A DNA stretch of 64,000 nt from Cellulomonas terrae (GTDB taxonomy: Bacteria; Actinomycetota; Actinomycetes; Actinomycetales; Cellulomonadaceae): NCBI RefSeq assembly GCF_007990265.1, contig NZ_BJWH01000015.1, forward strand, positions 1 through 64,000, written 5' to 3'. The translations under genes and the position numbers were made by a program. Each line of letters opens with the position of its first letter. The first letter of the stretch is position 1. Shown in pieces: positions 35,488 through 45,051 of the stretch. The notes beneath the pieces were generated by a model. That model searched no databases. It had not been told where the DNA came from and saw only the letters and a program-made list of their open reading frames with translations.

Positions 35488-38400
35488 GTGCTTCTGCTGC
35501 TCGCCGTTCACCTGGCTGCAGCCGTCGTCGCGCCCGTGCTGGTCCGCTGGATGGGCCGCAAGGCGTTCTGGGTCCTGGCCCTCGCACCGGCCGCCGCGGC
35601 TGCCTGGGCCCTGAGCTGGACGTCACGGGTACAGGCCGGGGACGGGCCGGTCGAGAGCGTCGAGTGGATCCCCGTGCTCGGGCTCGACCTCACGTTCCGC
35701 CTGGACACGCTGTCGTGGCTGATGACGCTGATCGTCGGCGGTGTCGGTGCGCTCGTGCTCATCTACTGCTCGGCGTACTTCAAGACGAGCGCGGCGGGGC
35801 TGGGCCGGTTCGGTGGCGTGTTCGTCGCGTTCAGCGGCGCGATGCTCGGCCTGGTCACCGCCGACGACCTGCTGCTGCTGTTCACGTTCTGGGAGCTGAC
35901 GACGGTCACGTCGTACCTGCTCATCGGTCACTACGCCGAGCGCAAGGCGAGCCGTCGGGCGGCCATGCAGGCCATCGTCATCACGACGGCGGGCGGGCTG
36001 GCGATGCTCGTGGGGCTGGTGCTGCTGGGCGAGGCGGCGGGCACCTACCTGCTGTCCGAGGTGATCGCGAACCCGCCCCAGGGCAGCACCGCGGTCACCG
36101 TGGCGATCGTCTGCCTGCTCGCCGGTGCGGTGACGAAGTCGGCCCTCATCCCGTTCCACTTCTGGCTGCCGGCGGCGATGGCCGCGCCGACGCCCGTGAG
36201 CGCCTACCTGCACGCCGCGGCGATGGTGAAGGCCGGTGTCTACCTGGTCGCCCGGTTCGCGCCGGCGTACTCGACGGACCCGACGTGGGTCTGGATCATC
36301 GTGGTGCTCGGCTGCGGCACGATGCTGCTGGGCGGCTACCGGGCCCTGCGGCAGCACGACCTCAAGCTCATCCTCGCGTTCGGCACGGTCAGCCAGCTCG
36401 GCCTGATCGTGCTGCTGGTGGGACTGGGCACCCGGGCCACCGCGCTCGCCGGGCTCGCGATGCTGGGTGCGCACGCGATGTTCAAGGCGGCCCTGTTCCT
36501 CGTCGTCGGCGTCGTCGACGCGGCCACCGGGACGCGTGACCTGCGGCGACTGTCGGGCGTCGGGCGGGAGCTCAAGCTGACCGCGCTGGCGGGCGCGCTC
36601 GCGACGGCGTCGATGATCGGCCTGCCCCCGTTCGCGGGGTACGTGGCCAAGGAGGCGGGGCTCGAGGCGCTCGGGCACCTGGACGACACGACGGCCGGGC
36701 TGATCGTGCTGGTCGCGGTGTCGGTCGGCTCGGTGCTCACCGTCGCCTACGGCCTGCGGCTGTGGTGGGGGGCGTTCTCGACGAAGCCCGCCGTCGTCCC
36801 CGAGGCCGTGAGCGACTCGACGGAACCGGGGACGTCGATCCACGAGGCCGCGCACGAGAAGGCCGAGCCGGCCCCGATCACGCACCCGTCGCTGCTGCTG
36901 GTCTGGCCGGCGATGATCCTCGCCGTCCTCGGCCTGGCCGTCGCGCTCCTGCCGCAGCTCGGCGAGCACCTGCTGGCGCCGTACGCGGACACCTACCCCG
37001 AGGGCGAGCCCGGGCACCTGGTCCTGTGGGCCGGGTTCACGCCGACGTTCGTCCTGACGCTCGCGATCCTCCTGGCCGGGGCGCTGCTGTTCGTGATCCG
37101 CGACCGCGTCGAGCGGTGGCAGACGGCGGCGTACCACGGGCCCGAGGCGGACCGCGTGTACCGGCGGTTCATGCGGCGGCTCGACGACGTGGCAGCCGAC
37201 GTCACCGCGGTCACCCAGCGCGGTTCGCTGCCGCTGTACCTCGGCCTGATCCTCGTCGTGTTCGTCGTGTCGGTCGGGGGGACGGCGCTGGCCAGCACGG
37301 TGTTCCCGTCGGAGGTCCGGTGGTGGGACACCCCCGCGCAGCTCGTGTTCGCGGCGGGCACGATCGCCTCCGCGCTGCTGGTCACGCGAGCCCGTCGCCG
37401 GCTCAAGGCCGTCATCCTGCTGGGCATCGGCGGCTACTCGGTGGCCGGGCTGTTCCTGCTGCACGGCGCCCCGGACCTGGCCCTCACGCAGGTGCTGGTG
37501 GAGACCGTGACGCTCGTCGTCTTCGTGCTGGTCCTGCGCCGGCTGCCCCCGTACTTCTCCGACCGTCCCCTCGCCGCGAGCCGCTGGGTGCGCCTCGCGC
37601 TCGGGCTCGCGGTCGGGCTGACCGTGGCCGGGATCGCGCTCGTCGCGCCGGGGGCGCGCATCCACCTGCCGGTCTCGAAGGACTTCGCCGAGGAGGCGTA
37701 CAGCTTCGGCGGCGGCAAGAACATCGTGAACGTGACCCTCGTCGACATCCGCGCGTGGGACACCATGGGCGAGATCTCCGTGCTGCTGGTGGCGGCGACG
37801 GGCGTCGCGTCGCTCGTCTTCCTCTCGCGCCGTGGCGGTGCGATCTACCGTGCCGACGAGGCCCGCACGGAGCGCTCGGTCTGGGGCGGGACGGCGGACC
37901 CGATGGCCGCGCTCCGGCGTCCGGGCGGCGACCGCGCGCAGGTCGACGCGGGCGGGATGGTGGCCGACCGTGACGAGTCCGCCGTGCCGTCCAGCGCGTC
38001 GCGTGGCCGCGAGTGGCTGCAGGCCGGCCGGACCCTGGCACCGCAGCGGCGGTCGGTGATCTTCGAGGTCGTCGTCCGCCTGCTGTTCCACACGATGATC
38101 GTCTACTCGGTCTACCTGCTGTTCAGCGGGCACAACGCCCCCGGCGGCGGGTTCGCCGCGGGCCTCGTGACGGGCATCGCGCTCATCGTGCGGTACCTCG
38201 CGGGCGGTCGATACGAGCTCGGTGAGGCGGCTCCCGTGCAGCCCGGTCTGCTGCTCGGTCTCGGGCTGTTCCTGTCCGCCGGCGTCGGCCTGCTCGCGCT
38301 GCTGGCCGGGGGCGAGGTGCTGCAGTCCTGGATCATCGACATCCACGTGCCCGTCATCGGGGACATCCACCTCGTGACGTCGCTCTTCTTCGACCTCGGG

Positions 38401-38589
38401 GTCTACCTCGTGGTCGTCGGCCTGGTGCTCGACATCCTGCGCAGCCTCGGCGCGGAGATCGACCGTCGCGCCGAGACGGGCGAGGACCCCGTCGGGGGCG
38501 ACGCGGTGGGCGGCGACGCCGAGGGTGACGTGCCCGCGCAGGTCGGCGTCAACGCCAAGCCGGCCGGCTGGGACGGGAGCGTGCCGTGA
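35488..38589 (+). CDS. mrpA: Na+/H+ antiporter subunit A, fused A+B (MrpA)
   Basis: A 1033-residue membrane protein. Residues 1-~770 are MrpA: an NADH dehydrogenase subunit 5/proton-channel domain with [18 protein letters not shown] and the long C-terminal MnhA part. After a soluble linker (about 775-850), residues ~850-985 form a complete MnhB domain ([18 protein letters not shown]). No separate mrpB exists, so the fusion supplies it. Mrp complexes exchange monovalent cations for protons in pH and sodium homeostasis. The GTG at 35488 opens a six-gene operon with every junction overlapping by 4 nt. Confidence 0.94.
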   Translation: MLLLLAVHLAAAVVAPVLVRWMGRKAFWVLALAPAAAAAWALSWTSRVQAGDGPVESVEWIPVLGLDLTFRLDTLSWLMTLIVGGVGALVLIYCSAYFKTSAAGLGRFGGVFVAFSGAMLGLVTADDLLLLFTFWELTTVTSYLLIGHYAERKASRRAAMQAIVITTAGGLAMLVGLVLLGEAAGTYLLSEVIANPPQGSTAVTVAIVCLLAGAVTKSALIPFHFWLPAAMAAPTPVSAYLHAAAMVKAGVYLVARFAPAYSTDPTWVWIIVVLGCGTMLLGGYRALRQHDLKLILAFGTVSQLGLIVLLVGLGTRATALAGLAMLGAHAMFKAALFLVVGVVDAATGTRDLRRLSGVGRELKLTALAGALATASMIGLPPFAGYVAKEAGLEALGHLDDTTAGLIVLVAVSVGSVLTVAYGLRLWWGAFSTKPAVVPEAVSDSTEPGTSIHEAAHEKAEPAPITHPSLLLVWPAMILAVLGLAVALLPQLGEHLLAPYADTYPEGEPGHLVLWAGFTPTFVLTLAILLAGALLFVIRDRVERWQTAAYHGPEADRVYRRFMRRLDDVAADVTAVTQRGSLPLYLGLILVVFVVSVGGTALASTVFPSEVRWWDTPAQLVFAAGTIASALLVTRARRRLKAVILLGIGGYSVAGLFLLHGAPDLALTQVLVETVTLVVFVLVLRRLPPYFSDRPLAASRWVRLALGLAVGLTVAGIALVAPGARIHLPVSKDFAEEAYSFGGGKNIVNVTLVDIRAWDTMGEISVLLVAATGVASLVFLSRRGGAIYRADEARTERSVWGGTADPMAALRRPGGDRAQVDAGGMVADRDESAVPSSASRGREWLQAGRTLAPQRRSVIFEVVVRLLFHTMIVYSVYLLFSGHNAPGGGFAAGLVTGIALIVRYLAGGRYELGEAAPVQPGLLLGLGLFLSAGVGLLALLAGGEVLQSWIIDIHVPVIGDIHLVTSLFFDLGVYLVVVGLVLDILRSLGAEIDRRAETGEDPVGGDAVGGDAEGDVPAQVGVNAKPAGWDGSVP

Positions 38590-39080
38590 TCGACATGAGC
38601 CCGAACATCGTCCTCGTCGTCACCATCGGCGTGCTCTTCGCCGCGGGCGTCTACCTGCTGCTCGAGCGCAGCCTGTCGCGCGTGCTCATCGGCGTCATCC
38701 TCATCGGCAACGGCGCGAACCTGCTGTTCCTGGTGGCGGGCGGCGCGGCCGGGCGGCCCCCGATCGTCGGGAACGAGCCGGAGGGGCGCATGAGCGACCC
38801 CCTGCCGCAGGCGATGGTGCTGACCGCGATCGTCATCACGCTCGGCATGACCGCGTTCCTGCTGGCCATGGCCTACCGGTCGTGGCAGCTCCACCGGCAC
38901 GACGAGGTGCAGGACGACGTCGAGGACCGCCGCATCGCGCGCCTCGCGGCGGTCGACGAGCGCGCGTTCGCCGACCTGGACACGGAGGTCGCCGCCGAGA
39001 CGCTCGACGAGGAAGCGGCGGAAGCACGCGACGAGACCGACGAGGGTGCGCCCGCGACGGTCCGGGAGGTGCACCCGTGA
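38586..39080 (+). CDS. mrpC: Na+/H+ antiporter subunit C (MrpC)
   Basis: A 164-residue protein of the NuoK/MnhC fold with three transmembrane helices: SRVLIGVILIGNGANLLFL contains the conserved mid-membrane Asn, and QAMVLTAIVITLGMTAFLLAM is helix 3. An acidic cytoplasmic tail of about 55 residues (EVAAETLDEEAAEARDE) is longer than in Bacillus MrpC. The GTG at 38586 overlaps the mrpA stop. Confidence 0.92.
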   Translation: MIDMSPNIVLVVTIGVLFAAGVYLLLERSLSRVLIGVILIGNGANLLFLVAGGAAGRPPIVGNEPEGRMSDPLPQAMVLTAIVITLGMTAFLLAMAYRSWQLHRHDEVQDDVEDRRIARLAAVDERAFADLDTEVAAETLDEEAAEARDETDEGAPATVREVHP

Positions 39081-40621
39081 ACGACTACACCTGGCTCGTC
39101 CCGCTCCCGGTCGTCATCCCGCTCTCCGCCGCGGGCCTGGCGCTGGCGCTGTACCGCCGGCCGAACGTGCAGCGGTTCGTCACGGTGGTGGCGCTCGCGC
39201 TCGTGCTCGTCGCCAGCGTGGCCCTGCTCGTGCTCGCCGACGAGGGGCCGCTCGTCGTCGACGTCGGGGGCTGGGCGGCGCCGGTCGGCATCGACCTGGT
39301 GGCGGACCGGCTGTCCGCGCTCATGCTCACGATCTCCAGCGCCGTCACCCTCTGCGTCCTGCTGTACTCGCTGGCGCAGGGCAACGAGGACGACGAGGAG
39401 TCCGCGCCGGTCTCGATCTACCACCCGACGTACCTGGTGCTGACGGCGGGCGTCGCCAACGCGTTCCTGTCCGGCGACCTGTTCAACCTGTACGTCGGCT
39501 TCGAGATCCTGCTCGCCGCCAGCTACGTGCTCATCACGCTCGGCGGCACCGGAGAGCGGATCCGCGCGGGGACCATCTACATCGTCGTCGCGCTGCTGTC
39601 GTCGGTGCTGTTCCTCGTGGCGATCGCGATGATCTACGCCGCCACGGGCACGGTGAACCTGGCGCAGCTCGCGATCCGGCTGCCCGAGATCGACCCCGGC
39701 GTGAGCCTCGTCCTGCAGGTGCTGCTCCTGCTCGCGTTCTCCATCAAGGCGGCCGTCTTCCCGCTGTCCGCGTGGCTCCCGGACTCCTACCCGACGGCCC
39801 CCGCACCCGTGACCGCGGTCTTCGCGGGCCTGCTCACCAAGGTCGGCGTGTACGCGATCATCCGCACGCAGACGCTGCTGTTCCCGGACGGCCGGCTGGA
39901 CGACGCCCTCATGTGGGCGGCGCTGGCGACGATGGTGATCGGGATCCTCGGCGCGGTCGCGCAGGACGACATCAAACGACTGCTCTCGTTCACGCTGGTC
40001 AGCCACATCGGCTTCATGGTGTTCGGGATCGCGATGGCCACCGACCTGGGCTACACCGCCGCCATCTACTACGTCGCCCACCACATCACCGTGCAGACGG
40101 CGCTGTTCCTGGTGGTGGGCCTGGTCGAGCGCGCGGGCGGTTCCACGTCCCTGACCAAGCTCGGCGGCCTGGCCAAGCTGACCCCGGTGCTCGCGGTCCT
40201 CTTCTTCATCCCCGCGATGAACCTGGGCGGCATCCCTCCGCTGTCCGGGTTCCTGGGCAAGATCGGGCTCATCGAGGCCGGTGTCCAGCTGGGCACCCCG
40301 CTCGCGTACGTCCTGGTCGTCGGCAGCGTCGTGACCTCCCTCCTCACGCTCTACGCGCTGGTCAAGGCGTGGAACAAGGCGTTCTGGCAGACGCCCGAGG
40401 AGCCGCGTCCGCCGGTGCGCCTGCCGTTCGGGATGGTCGCGCCGACCGCGGCGCTCATCGTCGTCGGCCTGCTGCTCACGGTCGCGGCCGGCCCCCTGTA
40501 CGCCTACACCGAGCGCGCTGCCGTCTCCCTGACCGAGCGCACCCCGTACGTCGAGGCCGTGCTGCCCGACGGCGAGCGCGGGCAGGGCGTGTCCGACGAC
40601 GTCGCGGAGGACCAGCCATGA
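39077..40621 (+). CDS. mrpD: Na+/H+ antiporter subunit D (MrpD)
   Basis: A 514-residue NuoN/NuoM-like proton-channel subunit with about 14 transmembrane helices. Conserved elements are FNLYVGFEILLAASYVLITL (key membrane Glu), FSIKAAVFPLSAWLPDSYPT (Lys and substrate half-channel), AQDDIKRLLSFTLVSHIGF and PLSGFLGKIGLIEAG. The GTG at 39077 overlaps mrpC. Confidence 0.95.
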   Translation: MNDYTWLVPLPVVIPLSAAGLALALYRRPNVQRFVTVVALALVLVASVALLVLADEGPLVVDVGGWAAPVGIDLVADRLSALMLTISSAVTLCVLLYSLAQGNEDDEESAPVSIYHPTYLVLTAGVANAFLSGDLFNLYVGFEILLAASYVLITLGGTGERIRAGTIYIVVALLSSVLFLVAIAMIYAATGTVNLAQLAIRLPEIDPGVSLVLQVLLLLAFSIKAAVFPLSAWLPDSYPTAPAPVTAVFAGLLTKVGVYAIIRTQTLLFPDGRLDDALMWAALATMVIGILGAVAQDDIKRLLSFTLVSHIGFMVFGIAMATDLGYTAAIYYVAHHITVQTALFLVVGLVERAGGSTSLTKLGGLAKLTPVLAVLFFIPAMNLGGIPPLSGFLGKIGLIEAGVQLGTPLAYVLVVGSVVTSLLTLYALVKAWNKAFWQTPEEPRPPVRLPFGMVAPTAALIVVGLLLTVAAGPLYAYTERAAVSLTERTPYVEAVLPDGERGQGVSDDVAEDQP

Positions 40622-41169
40622 GCCTGCACCCGCGCCGGCACCGGTGGCGCACCCAGTGGGCGACGGTCGTCTGGCTCACCGTCGTGTGGGTGTTCCTCTG
40701 GGGGGACCTGTCCGTCGGCAACGTGCTGGCGGGGCTGCTGATCGCGCTCGCCGTGACCACCGGGCTGCGGATGGCCCCCATCGACTTCCACGGGCGGTTC
40801 CGTCCGCTCGGCTTCCTGCGCCTGGTCGGCCGGTTCGCGGTCGACCTGGTGAAGGCGTCGTTCGAGGTCAGCCTCATCGCGCTCCGGCCGCGGTACGTGC
40901 CGCGCGGCGCGGTGATCGGCGTGCAGCTGCGCAGCCACTCCGACCTGTACCTGACCCTGACCGCGGAGCTCTCGTCCCTGGTCCCGGGCTCGCTCGTCGT
41001 CGAGGCGCACCGGCTCACCGGGATGCTCTACCTGCACGTGCTCGACGTGCGGCAGACCGGCGGGATCGAGGCCGCGCGGCAGGCGGTGCTGGACCAGGAG
41101 GAGCGCGTGCTGCGGGCGTTCGCGTCCGACGAGGAGCTGGCCGCGGCCGGCCTGGGGGTGCGCGCATGA
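40618..41169 (+). CDS. mrpE: Na+/H+ antiporter subunit E (MrpE)
   Basis: A 183-residue MnhE-family protein: two N-terminal transmembrane helices (VVWLTVVWVFLWGDLSVGNV) and a soluble domain with the family motifs LVKASFEVSLIAL and LTAELSSLVPGSLVVE. It is needed for complex assembly. ATGA overlap with mrpD. Confidence 0.93.
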   Translation: MSLHPRRHRWRTQWATVVWLTVVWVFLWGDLSVGNVLAGLLIALAVTTGLRMAPIDFHGRFRPLGFLRLVGRFAVDLVKASFEVSLIALRPRYVPRGAVIGVQLRSHSDLYLTLTAELSSLVPGSLVVEAHRLTGMLYLHVLDVRQTGGIEAARQAVLDQEERVLRAFASDEELAAAGLGVRA

Positions 41170-41579
41170 TCGCCGTCGTCTGGGTCTGCGGGATCCTCGT
41201 CACGGTCGGGGCGGTCCTCGCCGTCGTCCGGGCGGAGAAGGGTCCGTCGATGCTCGACCGGACCGTCGCCCTCGACATCGTCGTGACGGCGATGATCGTG
41301 GCGGTCGCCCTGTACGGCGCGGTCGAGCGCCGCACGGACGTCGTCCCGGTCCTCGTGGTGCTGTCGTTGGTCGGGTTCGTCGGCTCGGTGACCGTCGCGC
41401 GGTTCGCGGCGGTGGAGCCCGAGGGCGAGGGCCGCGTGCGCACCCGCGAGGAGATCGCCGCGGCGGAGGCCGAACGCATGGCCGCCGAGGACGAGGCCGA
41501 GGGCTCACGCCGGACCGGTCGACGCGAGGGCGAGGACGAGCACCACGGCGGCGGCGCGGAGGGGGAGGTCCGAGGATGA
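41166..41579 (+). CDS. mrpF: Na+/H+ antiporter subunit F (MrpF)
   Basis: A 137-residue MnhF-family protein with three transmembrane helices (RAEKGPSMLDRTVALDIVV is the conserved stretch containing the membrane Asp). A charged Glu/Arg/His-rich tail of about 50 residues (EDEHHGGGAEGEVRG) extends beyond the usual ~90-residue length. ATGA overlap on both sides. Confidence 0.92.
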   Translation: MIAVVWVCGILVTVGAVLAVVRAEKGPSMLDRTVALDIVVTAMIVAVALYGAVERRTDVVPVLVVLSLVGFVGSVTVARFAAVEPEGEGRVRTREEIAAAEAERMAAEDEAEGSRRTGRREGEDEHHGGGAEGEVRG

Positions 41580-41977
41580 CCCAGGACCAGTGGACGACCG
41601 TCGCCGACGTGGCGTCGGCGGTGTGCCTGCTCGGCGGGGCGTTCCTCGCGTTCGCGGCCGGCGTCGGCGCGCTGCGGTTCCCCGACCTGCTGGCGCGCAT
41701 GCACGCGGGCACCAAGCCGCAGGTCCTCGGCCTCGCGCTGGTGCTCATCGGCCTGGCGCTGCGACTGCGGTCCGGCGGTGCCGTGTGGGCGCTGGTGCTC
41801 GTGGCCGTGTTCCAGATGCTCACCGCGCCCGTCGCCGCGCACATGGTCGGCCGCGCGGGCTACCGCACGGGCAAGGTCCGCAGCGACCTGCTGGTGGTCG
41901 ACGAGCTGACCAGCGACCAGGCGCGCGCGCAGGTGCGGGACCAGGGTCGCCCCGACGACGACGACCCCCGAGACTGA
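41576..41977 (+). CDS. mrpG: Na+/H+ antiporter subunit G (MrpG)
   Basis: A 133-residue MnhG-family protein: three helices with the signature GALRFPDLLARMHAGTKPQVLGL, followed by a hydrophilic acidic tail. It closes the six-gene Mrp operon. Confidence 0.93.
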   Translation: MTQDQWTTVADVASAVCLLGGAFLAFAAGVGALRFPDLLARMHAGTKPQVLGLALVLIGLALRLRSGGAVWALVLVAVFQMLTAPVAAHMVGRAGYRTGKVRSDLLVVDELTSDQARAQVRDQGRPDDDDPRD

Positions 41978-41994
41978 GCCCCAGGAGGAGTGCG

Positions 41995-43443
41995 ATGACG
42001 CGACCGGACGTGGTGGTCGTCGGCTCGGGCCCGAACGGGCTCGCCGCCGCCGTCACCCTCGCGCGCGCGGGCCTGCGGGTGACGGTCCTGGAGTCGCAGT
42101 CGACCGTCGGCGGCGGTGCGCGGACCCTGGAGCTCGGCCTCGCCGACGGGGTCACGCACGACATCTGCTCCGCGGTGCACCCGATGGCCTGGGCGTCGCC
42201 CTTCTTCCAGCAGTTCGACCTGGCGGCGCGCGGGGTCGAGCTCCTGGTGCCCGAGGTGTCCTACGCGCACCCGCTCCCCGACGGCAGGGCCGGGATCGCC
42301 TACCGGGACCTGGACCGGACGGTCGAGAGGCTCGGCGTCGACGGTGCGGTGTGGCGGTCGCTCGTCGGCGGCGACCCGGCCTCCGTGGTCCGCCTGGGGC
42401 TGTTCGACAAGCGGTCGGTCCCGCTGGTCGACCCCCGCGAGGCCGTCCGGTTCGGGCTCGGGGTCCTCGAGCAGGGGACGCGCGCGTGGGACCGCCGGTT
42501 CGTCGACGTCGTCGCCCCCGCGCTGCTGACCGGCATCGCGGCGCACGCGATCTCGCCGCTGCCGTCGATCGCCGCGGCGGGCACGTCGCTCCTCCTGGGC
42601 ACCCTCGCGCACGCCGACGGGGGCTGGCCCATCCCGCGCGGCGGGTCCGGGGCGATCACCGCCGCGCTCGTCGCCGACCTCGAGGCGCACGGCGGAACGG
42701 TCCGCACCGACCACCGCGTCCGCCGGCAGGCCGACCTGCCGATCGCGCACTGCTACGTGTTCGACACGACCCCCCGCACCCTGGTCGAGGTGCTGGGCCA
42801 CCGCCTGCCCCCGCGGTCGCGCGACGCGCTCGCGGCGTTCGAGTACGGGGACGCGGCCGCCAAGGTCGACTTCGTGCTCGACGGTCCGGTGCCGTGGGCG
42901 GTGCCCGAGGTGGGGCTGGCCGGCACGGTCCATGTCGGGGGGACGCGCACCGAGATGGCCCGGGCCGAGAACGCGGTCGCGCGGGGCGAGCACGCCGAGC
43001 GGCCGGTCGTCCTGGTCAGCGACCCGACCGTCGTCGACGGGACCCGTGAGGTGCAGGGCCGACGGCCCCTGTGGACGTACACGCACGTCCCGGCCGGGTC
43101 CGACGTGGACGTGACCGAGACCGTGACCCGGCACATCGAGCGGTACGCCCCGGGGTTCCGGGACGTCGTCGTCGCGTCCCGGTGCACGCCGGCGGCGCAC
43201 CTGAGCGACCACAACGAGAACTACGTGGACGGGGACATCTCCGCGGGCCGCGCCAGCATCCGCCAGCTGTTCGCGCGGCCGACCGCCCGGTTCGACCCGT
43301 ACTTCTCGGGCCGGGCCGGGATCTACCTGTGCTCGGCGTCGACGCCCCCCGGCCCGGGCGTGCACGGGCTCGGCGGCTGGTACGCGGCGAGGCGGGTGCT
43401 GCGCGAGTTCGGGATCATGGCGCCACCGAGCCTGGCACCGTAG
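41995..43443 (+). CDS. FAD-dependent oxidoreductase, phytoene-desaturase-like
   Basis: A 482-residue flavoprotein of the phytoene desaturase/PYROXD2-like group. The N-terminal dinucleotide fold is VVVGSGPNGLAAAVTLARAG followed by the acidic strand end VLESQSTVGGGART; the C-terminal FAD segment is STPPGPGVHGLGGWYAARRVL. There are no carotenoid genes nearby, so the substrate is unknown. The ATG at 41995 follows AGGAGGAG and lies 17 bp after mrpG, so it may be transcribed with the Mrp operon. Confidence 0.88.
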   Translation: MTRPDVVVVGSGPNGLAAAVTLARAGLRVTVLESQSTVGGGARTLELGLADGVTHDICSAVHPMAWASPFFQQFDLAARGVELLVPEVSYAHPLPDGRAGIAYRDLDRTVERLGVDGAVWRSLVGGDPASVVRLGLFDKRSVPLVDPREAVRFGLGVLEQGTRAWDRRFVDVVAPALLTGIAAHAISPLPSIAAAGTSLLLGTLAHADGGWPIPRGGSGAITAALVADLEAHGGTVRTDHRVRRQADLPIAHCYVFDTTPRTLVEVLGHRLPPRSRDALAAFEYGDAAAKVDFVLDGPVPWAVPEVGLAGTVHVGGTRTEMARAENAVARGEHAERPVVLVSDPTVVDGTREVQGRRPLWTYTHVPAGSDVDVTETVTRHIERYAPGFRDVVVASRCTPAAHLSDHNENYVDGDISAGRASIRQLFARPTARFDPYFSGRAGIYLCSASTPPGPGVHGLGGWYAARRVLREFGIMAPPSLAP

Positions 43444-43449
43444 GGCGGC

Positions 43450-43471
43450 GCCGCACCGTCGCGGGTGCGGC
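43450..43471. terminator. Bidirectional terminator hairpin
   Basis: GCCGCACC (43450-43457) pairs with GGTGCGGC (43464-43471) around a 6-nt loop, between the convergent flavoprotein and DUF4235 genes. There is no U-tract. Confidence 0.55.
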
Positions 43472-43494
43472 ACGCTCGACGCGACCCGCGTCGG

Positions 43495-43752
43495 TCAGAG
43501 CTTCGCGGTGAACCGCGCCGTCCCTCGGGTGGCCAGGACGCGCGAGATCGCGACGAGCGCGCCGGTCAGGGCTGCGGCGGCGACGATCTCCGCGAGGGGC
43601 GCGTCGCCCTGGTCGTCGGCGGCGGGCGGCGCGTGCCCGGTCTTCGCCTCCCAGGCCCGGGACAGGATCTTCTGCACGATGACGGCGGCGCCGAGCGCGA
43701 CGCCCGCGCCGATGAGCTTGGCGACGACCGACTGGGTCTGCTTCTCGTCCAC
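43495..43752 (-). CDS. DUF4235 membrane protein
   Basis: An 85-residue protein with two hydrophobic helices (KLIGAGVALGAAVIVQKILSRAW and EIVAAAALTGALVAISRVLATRG) separated by an acidic loop, the layout of actinobacterial DUF4235 proteins of unknown function. It is divergent from the thiamine riboswitch operon. Confidence 0.8.
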   Translation of the reverse strand: MDEKQTQSVVAKLIGAGVALGAAVIVQKILSRAWEAKTGHAPPAADDQGDAPLAEIVAAAALTGALVAISRVLATRGTARFTAKL

Positions 43753-43849
43753 GAGCTGAGCCTCCGAGGTGGGGTGACGGGTCTGGTGACGACCGTAGCC
43801 CGGCGCACGCGAGTGCGCCGCTCAGCAGCGGCGTAAGATCACCGGCGAA

Positions 43850-43946
43850 CGACAGGGGAGCGTCGGACCGCAGGGTCTGGACGCTGAGAGTGCGGACCAC
43901 CGCAGACCCTCGAACCTGATCCGGTTGATACCGGCGTAGGGAGTCG
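43850..43946 (+). promoter_or_regulatory. TPP riboswitch (THI element)
   Basis: The conserved THI sequence blocks are present in order: CAGGGGAGC, ACGCTGAGAGTGCGG, then CCGCAGACCCTCGAACCTGATCC in two overlapping parts, and GATACCGGCGTAGGGAG. The closing helix P1 is CGAC (43850-43853) with GTCG (43943-43946). A -10 element TAAGAT (43834-43839) lies just upstream. It senses thiamine pyrophosphate and controls thiBPQ. Confidence 0.95.
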
Positions 43947-43995
43947 GGCTTCTCAGTCCCTCCCACGTGGTCGCTGCGACCGCGTGTGAGGATCC

Positions 43996-44016
43996 CCTCC
44001 TTTCCGACCAAGGAGG
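43996..44016 (+). promoter_or_regulatory. Shine-Dalgarno-sequestering hairpin of thiB
   Basis: CCTCCTT (43996-44002) is perfectly complementary to AAGGAGG (44010-44016), the thiB ribosome-binding site, with a 7-nt loop. This is the expected expression platform of a translational TPP riboswitch: ligand binding would favour the hairpin and hide the binding site. Confidence 0.75.
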
Positions 44017-44026
44017 AGCATCACCC

Positions 44027-45049
44027 ATGGCGAGGATCCACTCGCTTCTCGCAGTCGCCGGCGTCGTCGTCCTGGCAGGCTGCTCGGCCATCGGCTCCGG
44101 CGACCCCGCGCCCAGCGCGTCGGCCGGCACCGTCACGCTCGTCACGCACGACTCGTTCGCGCTGTCGGACGGCCTCCTCGACGCGTTCGAGGAGGAGTCC
44201 GGTCTCACGGTCGAGCTCGTCCAGCCGGGCGACGGCGGCGCGCTGGTGAACCAGCTCGTGCTCACCAAGGACGCCCCGCTGGGCGACCTGGTGTTCGGCA
44301 TCGACAACGCGTTCGCCTCCCGGGCGGTCGACGAGGGGGTCGTCGCGCCGACCGAGGCGCAGGACGCCTTCGAGGGCGCGCTGGTCCCGGTCGACTACGG
44401 CGACGTCTGCATCAACGTCGACCACGCCTGGTTCACCGCGCAGGGCCTCGCGGAGCCGGTCACGCTCGAGGACCTCACCGAGCCGGAGTACAAGGACCTG
44501 CTCGTCGTCCCCAACGCGGTGACGTCGTCGCCGGGCCTGTCGTTCCTGCTGGCGACCGTCGGCGCGTTCGGCGAGGACGGCTGGGTCGACTACTGGACCG
44601 CCCTCAAGGCGAACGGCGTGAAGGTGGCCGACGGCTGGTCCGACGCGTACTTCACGGACTTCTCCGGCGGCGGCGGTGGCGGACCGCGCCCGATCGTCCT
44701 GTCCTACGCCTCGTCGCCCCCGTCCACGGTGCCCGAGGGTGGCACCGAGCCGACGACCGGTGCCCTGCTGGACACCTGCTTCCGGCAGACGGAGTACGCG
44801 GGCGTGCTGGAGGGCGCGGCCAACCCCGACGGTGCACGGCAGCTGCTCGACTTCCTGCTGTCCGACACGGTCCAGGACGACATCCCGGTGTCCATGTACA
44901 TGTACCCGGTGAGCGAGACGGCCACCCTCCCGGAGGAGTGGACCGCCTTCGCACCCCTGGCCGACGAGCCGTTCGAGGTGGCGCCGGACGACATCAGCAA
45001 GAACCGTGAGGCGTGGCTGGCCCTGTGGTCGGAGACGGTGATCGGCTGA
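44027..45049 (+). CDS. thiB: Thiamine ABC transporter substrate-binding lipoprotein
   Basis: A 340-residue extracellular solute-binding lipoprotein. The lipobox is LAGC with the modified Cys at about residue 20. The mature part follows ThiB: VTLVTHDSFALSDGLLDAFEEESG, DLVFGIDNAFASRAVD, PVDYGDVCINVD, SSPGLSFLLATV and SMYMYPV. It binds thiamine or its phosphates outside the cell and delivers them to ThiPQ. The start follows AAGGAGG at 10-nt spacing and lies 80 bp behind the TPP riboswitch. Confidence 0.94.
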   Translation: MARIHSLLAVAGVVVLAGCSAIGSGDPAPSASAGTVTLVTHDSFALSDGLLDAFEEESGLTVELVQPGDGGALVNQLVLTKDAPLGDLVFGIDNAFASRAVDEGVVAPTEAQDAFEGALVPVDYGDVCINVDHAWFTAQGLAEPVTLEDLTEPEYKDLLVVPNAVTSSPGLSFLLATVGAFGEDGWVDYWTALKANGVKVADGWSDAYFTDFSGGGGGGPRPIVLSYASSPPSTVPEGGTEPTTGALLDTCFRQTEYAGVLEGAANPDGARQLLDFLLSDTVQDDIPVSMYMYPVSETATLPEEWTAFAPLADEPFEVAPDDISKNREAWLALWSETVIG

Positions 45050-45051
45050 CC

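Noticed and set aside
35623-38370. Long minus-strand open frame opposite mrpA
   Set aside because: Composition (Arg, Gln, Asp, His) is that of a reversed GC-rich membrane gene; mrpA is clear on the plus strand.
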